From Orychophragmus violaceus (Eukaryota > Streptophyta > Magnoliopsida > Brassicales > Brassicaceae): a DNA stretch of 64,000 nucleotides. This document shows positions 24,081-37,640 of this stretch, one piece after another. Position numbers and translations under genes: made by a program. Location: NCBI GenBank assembly GCA_030180135.1, contig CM058240.1:70303581-70367580 (forward strand). The letters are read 5' to 3'. How positions within the stretch are numbered: the stretch's first letter is position 1; each line of letters starts with the position of its first letter. Under the pieces are notes generated by a model. The model had not been told where the DNA came from, ran no database searches, and worked only from the letters and a program-made list of their open reading frames with translations.

Positions 24081-24096
24081 ATTCTTCAAATCAATA

Positions 24097-24101
24097 AAAA
24101 C
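24097..24101. other. Target-site duplication, right copy (AAAAC)
   Basis: Right copy of the duplicated AAAAC, followed by TTCTTGAAACATATG, the normal continuation of the monomer. It fixes the element end at 24096 and so the LTR terminus as TATTG on the coding strand. Confidence 0.93.
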
Positions 24102-26559
24102 TTCTTGAAACATATGTGTCATGGATTAGAGAAATTAGGTGAGGTAAGACAACTATAAGTTAGTTTTTGCATGCTCTTAAAGGTAGAATGAGAAGCATGT
24201 TATACAAGTTTATGTTCACTTTAAACACCCCTAAGTAACCCTACTAACAGACAAGAGAGAAACTTTGATCTTCTAAAATGTCCTATGAGAATCCTAAACA
24301 AAACTTTTTTACCAAAACTTCTTGAAACATATGTATCATGGATTGGAGAAATTAGGTGAGGTAAGACAACTATAAGTTAGTTTTTGCATGCTCTTAAAGG
24401 TAGAATGAGAAGCATGTTATACAAGTTTATGTTCACTTTAAACACCCCCCTAAATAACCCTATTAACAGACAAGAAAGAAACTTTGATCTTCTAAAATGT
24501 CCTATGAGTATCCTAAACAAAACATTTTTACTAAAATTTCTTGAAACATATGTGTCATGGATTAGAGAAATTAGGTGAGGTAAGACAACTATAAGATAGT
24601 TTTTGTATGCTCTTAAAGGAAGAATGACAAGAATGTTATGCAAGTTTATGTTCTTTTCAACACCCCTAAGTAACACTACTAACAGACAAGAAAGAAACTT
24701 TGATCCTCTAAAATGTCCTATGAGAATCCTAAACAAAACTTTTTTACCAAAACTTCTTGAAACATATGTATCATGGATTGGAGAAATTAGGTGAGGTAAG
24801 ACAACTATAAGTTAGTTTTTGCATGCTCTTAAAGGTAGAATGAGAAGCATGTTATACAAGTTTTTGTTCACTTTAAACACCCCCCTAAATAACCCTATTA
24901 ACAGACAAGAAAGAAACTTTGATCTTCTAAAATGTCCTATGAGAATCCTAAACAAAACATTTTTACCAAAATTTCTTGAAACATATGTGTCATGGATTAG
25001 AGAAATTAGGTGAGGTAAGACAACTATAAGATAGTTTTTGTATGCTCTTAAAGGAAGAATGACAAGAATGTTATACAAGTTTATGTTCTTTTAAACACCC
25101 CTAAGTAACACTACTAACAGACAAGAAAGAAACTTTGATCTTCTAAAATGTCCTATGAGAATCCTAAACAAAACATTTTTACCAAAATTTCTTGAAATAT
25201 ATGTGTCATGGATTAGAGAAATTAGGTGAGGTAAGACAACTATATGTTAGTTTTTGCATGCTCTTAAAGGTAGAATGAGAAGCATGTTATACAAGTTTAT
25301 GTTCACTTTAAACACCCCTAAGTAACCCTACTAACAGACAAGAAAGAAACTTTGATCTTCTAAAACGTCCAATGAGAATCCTAAACAAAACTTTTTTACC
25401 AAAACTTCTTGAAACATATGTGTCATGGATTAGAGAAATTAGGTGAGGTAAGACAACTATAAGTTAGTTTTTGCATGCTCTTAAAGGTAGAATGAGAAGC
25501 ATGTTATACAAGTTTATGTTCACTTTAAACACCCCCCTAAATAACCCTATTAACAGACAAGAAAGAAACTTTGATCTTCTAAAATGTCCTATGAGTATCC
25601 TAAACAAAACATTTTTACTAAAATTTCTTGAAACATATGTGTCATGGATTAGAGAAATTAGGTGAGGTAAGACAACTATAAGATAGTTTTTGTATGCTCT
25701 TAAAGGAAGAATGACAAGAATGTTATGCAAGTTTATGTTCTTTTCAACACCCCTAAGTAACACTACTAACAGACAAGAAAGAAACTTTGATCCTCTAAAA
25801 TGTCCTATGAGAATCCTAAACAAAACTTTTTTACCAAAACTTCTTGAAACATATGTATCATGGATTGGAGAAATTAGGTGAGGTAAGACAACTATAAGTT
25901 AGTTTTTGCATGCTCTTAAAGGTAGAATGAGAAGCATGTTATACAAGTTTTTGTTCACTTTAAACACCCCCCTAAATAACCCTATTAACAGACAAGAAAG
26001 AAACTTTGATCTTCTAAAATGTCCTATGAGAATCCTAAACAAAACATTTTTACCAAAATTTCTTGAAACATATGTGTCATGGATTAGAGAAATTAGGTGA
26101 GGTAAGACAACTATAAGATAGTTTTTGTATGCTCTTAAAGGAAGAATGACAAGAATGTTATACAAGTTTATGTTCTTTTAAACACCCCTAAGTAACACTA
26201 CTAACAGACAAGAAAGAAACTTTGATCTTCTAAAATGTCCTATGAGAATCCTAAACAAAACATTTTTACCAAAACTTCTTGAAACATATGTGTCATGGAT
26301 TAGAGAAATTAGGTGAGGTAAGACAACTATAAGTTAGTTTTTGCATGCTCTTAAAGGTAGATTGAGAAGCATGTTATACAAGTTTATGTTCACTTTAAAC
26401 ACCCCTAAGTAACCCTACTAACAGACAAGAAAGAAACTTTGATCTTCTAAAATGTCCTATGAGAATCCTAAACAAAACATTTTTACCAAAATTTCTTGAA
26501 ACATATGTGTCATGGATTGGAGAAATTAGGTGAGGTAAGACAACTATAAGATAGTTTTT

Positions 26560-26776
26560 GTATGCTCTTAAAGGAAGAATGACAAGAATGTTATACAAGT
26601 TTATGTTCACTTTAAACACCCCTAAGTAACCCTACTAACAGACAAGAAAGAAACTTTGATCTTCTAAAATGTCCTATGAGAATCCTAAACAAAACATTTT
26701 TACCAAAACTTCTTGAAATATATGTGTCATGGATTAGAGAAATTAGGTGAGGTAAGACAACTATAAGTTAGTTTTT
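26560..26776. repeat. Chimeric satellite monomer (B front, standard back)
   Basis: The monomer begins as type B (GTATGCTC, GGAAGAATGACAAG) but from about 26600 has TTCACTTTAAAC and AACCCTACTAAC of the standard type. The switch falls within about 20 bases. Similar chimeras occur near 61120-61200 and 63515-63600. This indicates conversion or crossover inside a monomer. Confidence 0.75.
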
Positions 26777-29700
26777 GCATGCTCTTAAAGGTAGAATGAG
26801 AAGCATGTTATACAAGTTTATGTTCACTTTAAACACCCCTAAGTAACCCTACTAACAGACAAGAAAGAAACTTTGATCTTCTAAAATGTCCTATGAGAAT
26901 CCTAAACAAAACATTTTTACCAAAACTTCTTGAAACATATGTGTCATGGATTAGAGAAATTAGGTGAGGTAAGACAACTATAAGTTAGTTTTTGCATGCT
27001 CTTAAAGGTAGATTGAGAAGCATGTTATACAAGTTTATGTTCACTTTAAACACCCCTAAGTAACCCTACTAACAGACAAGAAAGAAACTTTGATCTTCTA
27101 AAATGTCCTATGAGAATCCTAAACAAAACATTTTTACCAAAACTTCTTGAAATATATGTGTCATGGATTAGAGAAATTAGGTGAGGTAAGACAACTATAA
27201 GTTAGTTTTTGCATGCTCTTAAAGGTAGAATGAGAAGCATGTTATACAAGTTTATGTTCACTTTAAACACCCCTAAGTAACCCTACTAACAGACAAGAAA
27301 GAAACTTTGATCTTCTAAAATGTCCTATGAGAATCCTAAACAAAACATTTTTACCAAAACTTCTTGAAATATATGTGTCATGGATTAGAGAAATTAGGTG
27401 AGGTAAGACAACTATAAGTTAGTTTTTGCATGCTCTTAAAGGTAGAATGAGAAAAATGTTATACAAGTTTATGTTCACTTTAAACACCCCTAAGTAACCC
27501 TACTAACAGACAAGAAAGAAACTTTGATCCTCTAAAATGTCCTATGAGAATCCTAAACAAAACATTTTTACCAAAACTTCTTGAAACATATGTGTCATGG
27601 ATTAGAGAAATTAGGTGAGGTAAGACAACTATAAGTTAGTTTTTGCATGCTCTTAAAGGTAGATTGAGAAGCATGTTATACAAGTTTATGTTCACTTTAA
27701 ACACCCCTAAGTAACCCTACTAACAGACAAGAAAGAAACTTTGATCTTCTAAAATGTCCTATGAGAATCCTAAACAAAACTTTTTTACCAAAACTTCTTG
27801 AAACATATGTGTCATGGATTAGAGAAATTATGTGAGATAAGACAACTATAAGTTAGTTTTTTGCATGCTCTTAAAGGTAGAATGAGAAGCATGTTATACA
27901 AGTTTATGTTCACTTTAAACACCCCTAAGTAACCCTACTAACAGACAAGAAAGAAACTTTGATCTTCTAAAATGTCCTATGAGAATCCTAAACAAAACTT
28001 TTTTACCAAAACTTCTTGAAACATATGTGTCATGGATTTGAGAAATTAGGTGAGGTAAGACAACTATAAGTTAGTTTTTGCATGCTCTTAAAGGTAGATT
28101 GAGAAGCATGTTATACAAGTTTATGTTCACTTTAAACACCCCTAAGTAACCCTACTAACAGACAAGAAAGAAACTTTGATCTTCTAAAATGTCCTATGAG
28201 AATCCTAAACAAAACTTTTTTACCAAAACTTCTTGAAACATATGTGTCATGGATTAGAGAAATTAGGTGAGGTAAGACAACTATAAGTTAGTTTTTTTGC
28301 ATGCTCTTAAAGGTAGAATGAGAAGCATGTTATACAAGTTTTTGTTCACTTTAAACACCCCCCTAAATAACCCTATTAACAGACAAGAAAGAAACTTTGA
28401 TCTTCTAAAATGTCCTATGAGAATCCTAAACAAAACATTTTTACCAAAATTTCTTGAAACATATGTGTCATGGATTGGAGAAATTAGGTGAGGTAAGACA
28501 ACTATAAGATAGTTTTTGTATGCTCTTAAAGGAAGAATGACAAGAATGTTATACAAGTTTATGTTCTTTTAAACACCCCTAAGTAACACTACTAACAGAC
28601 AAGAAAGAAACTTTGATCTTCTAAAATGTCCTATGAGAATCCTAAACAAAACATTTTTACCAAAACTTCTTGAAACATATGTGTCATGGATTAGAGAAAT
28701 TAGGTGAGGTAAGACAACTATAAGTTAGTTTTTGCATGCTCTTAAAGGTAGATTGAGAAGCATGTTATACAAGTTTATGTTCACTTTAAACACCCCTAAG
28801 TAACCCTACTAACAGACAAGAAAGAAACTTTGATCTTCTAAAATGTCCTATGAGAATCCTAAACAAAACATTTTTACCAAAACTTCTTGAAATATATGTG
28901 TCATGGATTAGAGAAATTAGGTGAGGTAAGACAACTATAAGTTAGTTTTTGCATGCTCTTAAAGGTAGAATGAGAAGCATGTTATACAAGTTTATGTTCA
29001 CTTTAAACACCCCTAAGTAACCCTACTAACAGACAAGAAAGAAACTTTGATCTTCTAAAATGTCCTATGAGAATCCTAAACAAAACATTTTTACCAAAAC
29101 TTCTTGAAATATATGTGTCATGGATTAGAGAAATTAGGTGAGGTAAGACAACTATAAGTTAGTTTTTGCATGCTCTTAAAGGTAGAATGAGAAAAATGTT
29201 ATACAAGTTGATGTTCACTTTAAATACCCCTAAGTAACCCTACTAACAGACAAGAAAGAAACTTTGATCTTCTAAAATGTCCTATGAGGATCCTAAACAA
29301 AACTTTTTTACCAAAACTTCTTGAAACATATGTGTCATGGATTAGAGAAATTAGGTGAGGTAAGACAACTGTAAGTTAGTTTTTGCATGCTCTTAAAGGT
29401 AGAATGAGAAGCATGTTATACAAGTTTTTGTTCACTTTAAACACCCCCCTAAATAACCCTATTAACAGACAAGAAAGAAACTTTGATCTTCTAAAATGTC
29501 CTATGAGAATCCTAAACAAAACATTTTTACCAAAATTTCTTGAAACATATGTGTCATGGATTAGAGAAATTAGGTGAGGTAAGACAACTATAAGATAGTT
29601 TTTGTATGCTCTTAAAGGAAGAATGACAAGAATGTTATGCAAGTTTATGTTCTTTTAAACACCCCTAAGTAACACTACTAACAGACAAGAAAGAAACTTT

Positions 29701-30471
29701 GATCCTCTAAAATGTCCTATGAGAATCCTAAACAAAACATTTTTACCAAAACTTCTTGAAACATATGTGTCATGGATTAGAGAAATTAGGTGAGGTAAGA
29801 CAACTATAAGTTAGTTTTTGCATGCTCTTAAAGGTAGAATGAGAAGCATGTTATACAAGTTTATGTTCACTTTAAACACCCCTAAGTAACCCTACTAACA
29901 GACAAGAGAGAAACTTTGATCTTCTAAAATGTCCTATGAGAATCCTAAACAAAACTTTTTTACCAAAACTTCTTGAAACATATGTATCATGGATTGGAGA
30001 AATTAGGTGAGGTAAGACAACTATAAGTTAGTTTTTGCATGCTCTTAAAGGTAGAATGAGAAGCATGTTATACAAGTTTATGTTCACTTTAAACACCCCC
30101 CTAAATAACCCTATTAACAGACAAGAAAGAAACTTTGATCTTCTAAAATGTCCTATGAGTATCCTAAACAAAACATTTTTACTAAAATTTCTTGAAACAT
30201 ATGTGTCATGGATTAGAGAAATTAGGTGAGGTAAGACAACTATAAGATAGTTTTTGTATGCTCTTAAAGGAAGAATGACAAGAATGTTATGCAAGTTTAT
30301 GTTCTTTTCAACACCCCTAAGTAACACTACTAACAGACAAGAAAGAAACTTTGATCCTCTAAAATGTCCTATGAGAATCCTAAACAAAACTTTTTTACCA
30401 AAACTTCTTGAAACATATGTATCATGGATTGGAGAAATTAGGTGAGGTAAGACAACTATAAGTTAGTTTTT

Positions 30472-31775
30472 GCATGCTCTTAAAGGTAGAATGAGAAGCA
30501 TGTTATACAAGTTTTTGTTCACTTTAAACACCCCCCTAAATAACCCTATTAACAGACAAGAAAGAAACTTTGATCTTCTAAAATGTCCTATGAGAATCCT
30601 AAACAAAACATTTTTACCAAAATTTCTTGAAACATATGTGTCATGGATTAGAGAAATTAGGTGAGGTAAGACAACTATAAGATAGTTTTTGTATGCTCTT
30701 AAAGGAAGAATGACAAGAATGTTATACAAGTTTATGTTCTTTTAAACACCCCTAAGTAACACTACTAACAGACAAGAAAGAAACTTTGATCTTCTAAAAT
30801 ATCCTATGAGAATCCTAAACAAAACATTTTTACCAAAATTTCTTGAAATATATGTGTCATGGATTAGAGAAATTAGGTGAGGTAAGACAACTATATGTTA
30901 GTTTTTGCATGCTCTTAAAGGTAGAATGAGAAGCATGTTATACAAGTTTATGTTCACTTTAAACACCCCTAAGTAACCCTACTAACAGACAAGAAAGAAA
31001 CTTTGATCTTCTAAAACGTCCAATGAGAATCCTAAACAAAACTTTTTTACCAAAACTTCTTGAAACATATGTGTCATGGATTAGAGAAATTAGGTGAGGT
31101 AAGACAACTATAAGTTAGTTTTTGCATGCTCTTAAAGGTAGAATGAGAAGCATGTTATACAAGTTTATGTTCACTTTAAACACCCCCCTAAATAACCCTA
31201 TTAACAGACAAGAAAGAAACTTTGATCTTCTAAAATGTCCTATGAGAATCCTAAACAAAACATTTTTACCAAAATTTCTTGAAACATATGTGTCATGGAT
31301 TAGAGAAATTAGGTGAGGTAAGACAACTATAAGATAGTTTTTGTATGCTCTTAAAGGAAGAATGACAAGAATGTTATACAAGTTTATGTTCTTTTAAACA
31401 CCCCTAAGTAACACTACTAACAGACAAGAAAGAAACTTTGATCTTCTAAAATGTCCTATGAGAATCCTAAACAAAACATTTTTACCAAAATTTCTTGAAA
31501 TATATGTGTCATGGATTAGAGAAATTAGGTGAGGTAAGACAACTATATGTTAGTTTTTGCATGCTCTTAAAGGTAGAATGAGAAGCATGTTATACAAGTT
31601 TATGTTCACTTTAAACACCCCTAAGTAACCCTACTAACAGACAAGAAAGAAACTTTGATCTTCTAAAACGTCCAATGAGAATCCTAAACAAAACTTTTTT
31701 ACCAAAACTTCTTGAAACATATGTGTCATGGATTAGAGAAATTAGGTGAGGTAAGACAACTATAAGTTAGTTTTT
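30472..31775. repeat. Higher-order repeat, 652-bp period (3-mer, two units)
   Basis: Two adjacent units of A-type, B and F monomers (30472-31123 and 31124-31775), each ending with the F marker ACGTCCAATGAG (near 31016 and 31668). This is the shortest higher-order unit in the window. The same A, B, F order is seen around 17271-17922 beside the transposon. Confidence 0.75.
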
Positions 31776-34700
31776 GCATGCTCTTAAAGGTAGAATGAGA
31801 AGCATGTTATACAAGTTTATGTTCACTTTAAACACCCCCCTAAATAACCCTATTAACAGACAAGAAAGAAACTTTGATCTTCTAAAATGTCCTATGAGTA
31901 TCCTAAACAAAACATTTTTACTAAAATTTCTTGAAACATATGTGTCATGGATTAGAGAAATTAGGTGAGGTAAGACAACTATAAGATAGTTTTTGTATGC
32001 TCTTAAAGGAAGAATGACAAGAATGTTATGCAAGTTTATGTTCTTTTCAACACCCCTAAGTAACACTACTAACAGACAAGAAAGAAACTTTGATCCTCTA
32101 AAATGTCCTATGAGAATCCTAAACAAAACTTTTTTACCAAAACTTCTTGAAACATATGTATCATGGATTGGAGAAATTAGGTGAGGTAAGACAACTATAA
32201 GTTAGTTTTTGCATGCTCTTAAAGGTAGAATGAGAAGCATGTTATACAAGTTTTTGTTCACTTTAAACACCCCCCTAAATAACCCTATTAACAGACAAGA
32301 AAGAAACTTTGATCTTCTAAAATGTCCTATGAGAATCCTAAACAAAACATTTTTACCAAAATTTCTTGAAACATATGTGTCATGGATTAGAGAAATTAGG
32401 TGAGGTAAGACAACTATAAGATAGTTTTTGTATGCTCTTAAAGGAAGAATGACAAGAATGTTATACAAGTTTATGTTCTTTTAAACACCCCTAAGTAACA
32501 CTACTAACAGACAAGAAAGAAACTTTGATCTTCTAAAATGTCCTATGAGAATCCTAAACAAAACATTTTTACCAAAACTTCTTGAAACATATGTGTCATG
32601 GATTAGAGAAATTAGGTGAGGTAAGACAACTATAAGTTAGTTTTTGCATGCTCTTAAAGGTAGATTGAGAAGCATGTTATACAAGTTTATGTTCACTTTA
32701 AACACCCCTAAGTAACCCTACTAACAGACAAGAAAGAAACTTTGATCTTCTAAAATGTCCTATGAGAATCCTAAACAAAACATTTTTACCAAAACTTCTT
32801 GAAATATATGTGTCATGGATTAGAGAAATTAGGTGAGGTAAGACAACTATAAGTTAGTTTTTGCATGCTCTTAAAGGTAGAATTAGAAGCATGTTATACA
32901 AGTTTATGTTCACTTTAAACACCCCTAAGTAACCCTACTAACAGACAAGAAAGAAACTTTGATCTTCTAAAATGTCCTATGAGAATCCTAAACAAAACTT
33001 TTTTACCAAAACTTCTTGAAACATATGTGTCATGGATTAGAGAAATTAGGTGAGGTAAGACAACTGTAAGTTAGTTTTTGCATGCTCTTAAAGGTAGAAT
33101 GAGAAGCATGTTATACAAGTTTTTGTTCACTTTAAACACCCCCCTAAATAACCCTATTAACAGACAAGAAAGAAACTTTGATCTTCTAAAATGTCCTATG
33201 AGAATCCTAAACAAAACATTTTTACCAAAATTTCTTGAAACATATGTGTCATGGATTAGAGAAATTAGGTGAGGTAAGACAACTATAAGATAGTTTTTGT
33301 ATGCTCTTAAAGGAAGAATGACAAGAATGTTATGCAAGTTTATGTTCTTTTAAACACCCCTAAGTAACACTACTAACAGACAAGAAAGAAACTTTGATCC
33401 TCTAAAATGTCCTATGAGAATCCTAAACAAAACATTTTTACCAAAACTTCTTGAAACATATGTGTCATGGATTAGAGAAATTAGGTGAGGTAAGACAACT
33501 ATAAGTTAGTTTTTGCATGCTCTTAAAGGTAGAATGAGAAGCATGTTATACAAGTTTATGTTCACTTTAAACACCCCTAAGTAACCCTACTAACAGACAA
33601 GAAAGAAACTTTGATCTTCTAAAACGTCCAATGAGAATCCTAAACAAAACTTTTTTACCAAAACTTCTTGAAACATATGTGTCATGGATTAGAGAAATTA
33701 GGTGAGGTAAGACAACTATAAGTTAGTTTTTGCATGCTCTTAAAGGTAGAATGAGAAGCATGTTATACAAGTTTATGTTCACTTTAAACACCCCCCTAAA
33801 TAACCCTATTAACAGACAAGAAAGAAACTTTGATCTTCTAAAATGTCCTATGAGTATCCTAAACAAAACATTTTTACTAAAATTTCTTGAAACATATGTG
33901 TCATGGATTAGAGAAATTAGGTGAGGTAAGACAACTATAAGATAGTTTTTGTATGCTCTTAAAGGAAGAATGACAAGAATGTTATGCAAGTTTATGTTCT
34001 TTTCAACACCCCTAAGTAACACTACTAACAGACAAGAAAGAAACTTTGATCCTCTAAAATGTCCTATGAGAATCCTAAACAAAACTTTTTTACCAAAACT
34101 TCTTGAAACATATGTATCATGGATTGGAGAAATTAGGTGAGGTAAGACAACTATAAGTTAGTTTTTGCATGCTCTTAAAGGTAGAATGAGAAGCATGTTA
34201 TACAAGTTTTTGTTCACTTTAAACACCCCCCTAAATAACCCTATTAACAGACAAGAAAGAAACTTTGATCTTCTAAAATGTCCTATGAGAATCCTAAACA
34301 AAACATTTTTACCAAAATTTCTTGAAACATATGTGTCATGGATTAGAGAAATTAGGTGAGGTAAGACAACTATAAGATAGTTTTTGTATGCTCTTAAAGG
34401 AAGAATGACAAGAATGTTATACAAGTTTATGTTCTTTTAAACACCCCTAAGTAACACTACTAACAGACAAGAAAGAAACTTTGATCTTCTAAAATGTCCT
34501 ATGAGAATCCTAAACAAAACATTTTTACCAAAACTTCTTGAAACATATGTGTCATGGATTAGAGAAATTAGGTGAGGTAAGACAACTATAAGTTAGTTTT
34601 TGCATGCTCTTAAAGGTAGATTGAGAAGCATGTTATACAAGTTTATGTTCACTTTAAACACCCCTAAGTAACCCTACTAACAGACAAGAAAGAAACTTTG

Positions 34701-37640
34701 ATCTTCTAAAATGTCCTATGAGAATCCTAAACAAAACATTTTTACCAAAACTTCTTGAAATATATGTGTCATGGATTAGAGAAATTAGGTGAGGTAAGAC
34801 AACTATAAGTTAGTTTTTGCATGCTCTTAAAGGTAGAATTAGAAGCATGTTATACAAGTTTATGTTCACTTTAAACACCCCTAAGTAACCCTACTAACAG
34901 ACAAGAAAGAAACTTTGATCTTCTAAAATGTCCTATGAGAATCCTAAACAAAACTTTTTTACCAAAACTTCTTGAAACATATGTGTCATGGATTAGAGAA
35001 ATTAGGTGAGGTAAGACAACTGTAAGTTAGTTTTTGCATGCTCTTAAAGGTAGAATGAGAAGCATGTTATACAAGTTTTTGTTCACTTTAAACACCCCCC
35101 TAAATAACCCTATTAACAGACAAGAAAGAAACTTTGATCTTCTAAAATGTCCTATGAGAATCCTAAACAAAACATTTTTACCAAAATTTCTTGAAACATA
35201 TGTGTCATGGATTAGAGAAATTAGGTGAGGTAAGACAACTATAAGATAGTTTTTGTATGCTCTTAAAGGAAGAATGACAAGAATGTTATGCAAGTTTATG
35301 TTCTTTTAAACACCCCTAAGTAACACTACTAACAGACAAGAAAGAAACTTTGATCCTCTAAAATGTCCTATGAGAATCCTAAACAAAACATTTTTACCAA
35401 AACTTCTTGAAACATATGTGTCATGGATTAGAGAAATTAGGTGAGGTAAGACAACTATAAGTTAGTTTTTGCATGCTCTTAAAGGTAGAATGAGAAGCAT
35501 GTTATACAAGTTTATGTTCACTTTAAACACCCCTAAGTAACCCTACTAACAGACAAGAGAGAAACTTTGATCTTCTAAAATGTCCTATGAGAATCCTAAA
35601 CAAAACTTTTTTACCAAAACTTCTTGAAACATATGTATCATGGATTGGAGAAATTAGGTGAGGTAAGACAACTATAAGTTAGTTTTTGCATGCTCTTAAA
35701 GGTAGAATGAGAAGCATGTTATACAAGTTTATGTTCACTTTAAACACCCCCCTAAATAACCCTATTAACAGACAAGAAAGAAACTTTGATCTTCTAAAAT
35801 GTCCTATGAGTATCCTAAACAAAACATTTTTACTAAAATTTCTTGAAACATATGTGTCATGGATTAGAGAAATTAGGTGAGGTAAGACAACTATAAGATA
35901 GTTTTTGTATGCTCTTAAAGGAAGAATGACAAGAATGTTATGCAAGTTTATGTTCTTTTCAACACCCCTAAGTAACACTACTAACAGACAAGAAAGAAAC
36001 TTTGATCCTCTAAAATGTCCTATGAGAATCCTAAACAAAACTTTTTTACCAAAACTTCTTGAAACATATGTATCATGGATTGGAGAAATTAGGTGAGGTA
36101 AGACAACTATAAGTTAGTTTTTGCATGCTCTTAAAGGTAGAATGAGAAGCATGTTATACAAGTTTTTGTTCACTTTAAACACCCCCCTAAATAACCCTAT
36201 TAACAGACAAGAAAGAAACTTTGATCTTCTAAAATGTCCTATGAGAATCCTAAACAAAACATTTTTACCAAAATTTCTTGAAACATATGTGTCATGGATT
36301 AGAGAAATTAGGTGAGGTAAGACAACTATAAGATAGTTTTTGTATGCTCTTAAAGGAAGAATGACAAGAATGTTATACAAGTTTATGTTCTTTTAAACAC
36401 CCCTAAGTAACACTACTAACAGACAAGAAAGAAACTTTGATCTTCTAAAATGTCCTATGAGAATCCTAAACAAAACATTTTTACCAAAACTTCTTGAAAC
36501 ATATGTGTCATGGATTAGAGAAATTAGGTGAGGTAAGACAACTATAAGTTAGTTTTTGCATGCTCTTAAAGGTAGATTGAGAAGCATGTTATACAAGTTT
36601 ATGTTCACTTTAAACACCCCTAAGTAACCCTACTAACAGACAAGAAAGAAACTTTGATCTTCTAAAATGTCCTATGAGAATCCTAAACAAAACATTTTTA
36701 CCAAAACTTCTTGAAATATATGTGTCATGGATTAGAGAAATTAGGTGAGGTAAGACAACTATAAGTTAGTTTTTGCATGCTCTTAAAGGTAGAATTAGAA
36801 GCATGTTATACAAGTTTATGTTCACTTTAAACACCCCTAAGTAACCCTACTAACAGACAAGAAAGAAACTTTGATCTTCTAAAATGTCCTATGAGAATCC
36901 TAAACAAAACTTTTTTACCAAAACTTCTTGAAACATATGTGTCATGGATTAGAGAAATTAGGTGAGGTAAGACAACTGTAAGTTAGTTTTTGCATGCTCT
37001 TAAAGGTAGAATGAGAAGCATGTTATACAAGTTTTTGTTCACTTTAAACACCCCCCTAAATAACCCTATTAACAGACAAGAAAGAAACTTTGATCTTCTA
37101 AAATGTCCTATGAGAATCCTAAACAAAACATTTTTACCAAAATTTCTTGAAACATATGTGTCATGGATTAGAGAAATTAGGTGAGGTAAGACAACTATAA
37201 GATAGTTTTTGTATGCTCTTAAAGGAAGAATGACAAGAATGTTATGCAAGTTTATGTTCTTTTAAACACCCCTAAGTAACACTACTAACAGACAAGAAAG
37301 AAACTTTGATCCTCTAAAATGTCCTATGAGAATCCTAAACAAAACATTTTTACCAAAACTTCTTGAAACATATGTGTCATGGATTAGAGAAATTAGGTGA
37401 GGTAAGACAACTATAAGTTAGTTTTTGCATGCTCTTAAAGGTAGAATGAGAAGCATGTTATACAAGTTTATGTTCACTTTAAACACCCCTAAGTAACCCT
37501 ACTAACAGACAAGAGAGAAACTTTGATCTTCTAAAATGTCCTATGAGAATCCTAAACAAAACTTTTTTACCAAAACTTCTTGAAACATATGTATCATGGA
37601 TTGGAGAAATTAGGTGAGGTAAGACAACTATAAGTTAGTT
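31767..37640. repeat. Higher-order repeat, 1956-bp period (9-mer, three units)
   Basis: Landmarks at 31767, 33723 and 35679, and again at 33071, 35027 and 36983, are spaced exactly 1956 bp apart. A substitution seen only here, AGAATTAGAAG, occurs once per unit near 32880, 34837 and 36793. The last monomer of the first unit is type F, while that of the second and third has GACAAGAGAGAAAC and TATCATGGATTGG, so one monomer was replaced between units. A D monomer ends the third unit. Confidence 0.88.

Larger units (their letters stand above)
18291..24096 (-). mobile_element. Complete Ty1/copia LTR retrotransposon inserted in the satellite
   Basis: A 5806-bp element read on the minus strand. Order: 5' LTR (23561-24096), PBS (23548-23560), leader (23385-23547), single Gag-Pol frame (18975-23384), short 3' untranslated segment with two inverted repeats (18835-18974), polypurine tract (18827-18834), 3' LTR (18291-18826). 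The domain order protease, integrase, reverse transcriptase, RNase H is that of Ty1/copia (Pseudoviridae-type) elements, not Ty3/gypsy. AAAAC flanks both ends as a 5-bp target duplication. The two LTRs match base for base in my line-by-line comparison, and no stop or frameshift breaks the frame, so the insertion is young and the copy may be autonomous. The copia lineage (for example Ivana, Tork, Ale) was not resolved by eye. Confidence 0.97.
23561..24096 (-). repeat. 5' LTR (536 bp)
   Basis: Upstream LTR in the coding direction. On the coding strand it begins TATTGATTTGAAG and ends CTAATTCTAACA, directly followed by the PBS. It holds a TATA-like box (23739-23746), so U3 occupies roughly 23710-24096 and R plus U5 the remainder. 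The R/U5 part is pyrimidine-rich on the coding strand. U3 begins with a triplicated AAGAAGT motif. The sequence is the same as the copy 5270 bp away at 18291-18826. The boundary is set by the flanking target duplication and by the end of LTR-to-LTR identity; a TG...CA definition would lose three bases (ATA at 24094-24096). Confidence 0.95.

Noticed and set aside
18291..24093. LTR boundary with canonical TG...CA ends (element ending at 24093)
   Set aside because: It would leave ATA between the element and the AAAAC duplication, and the same ATA follows TCA in the internal LTR copy next to the polypurine tract.
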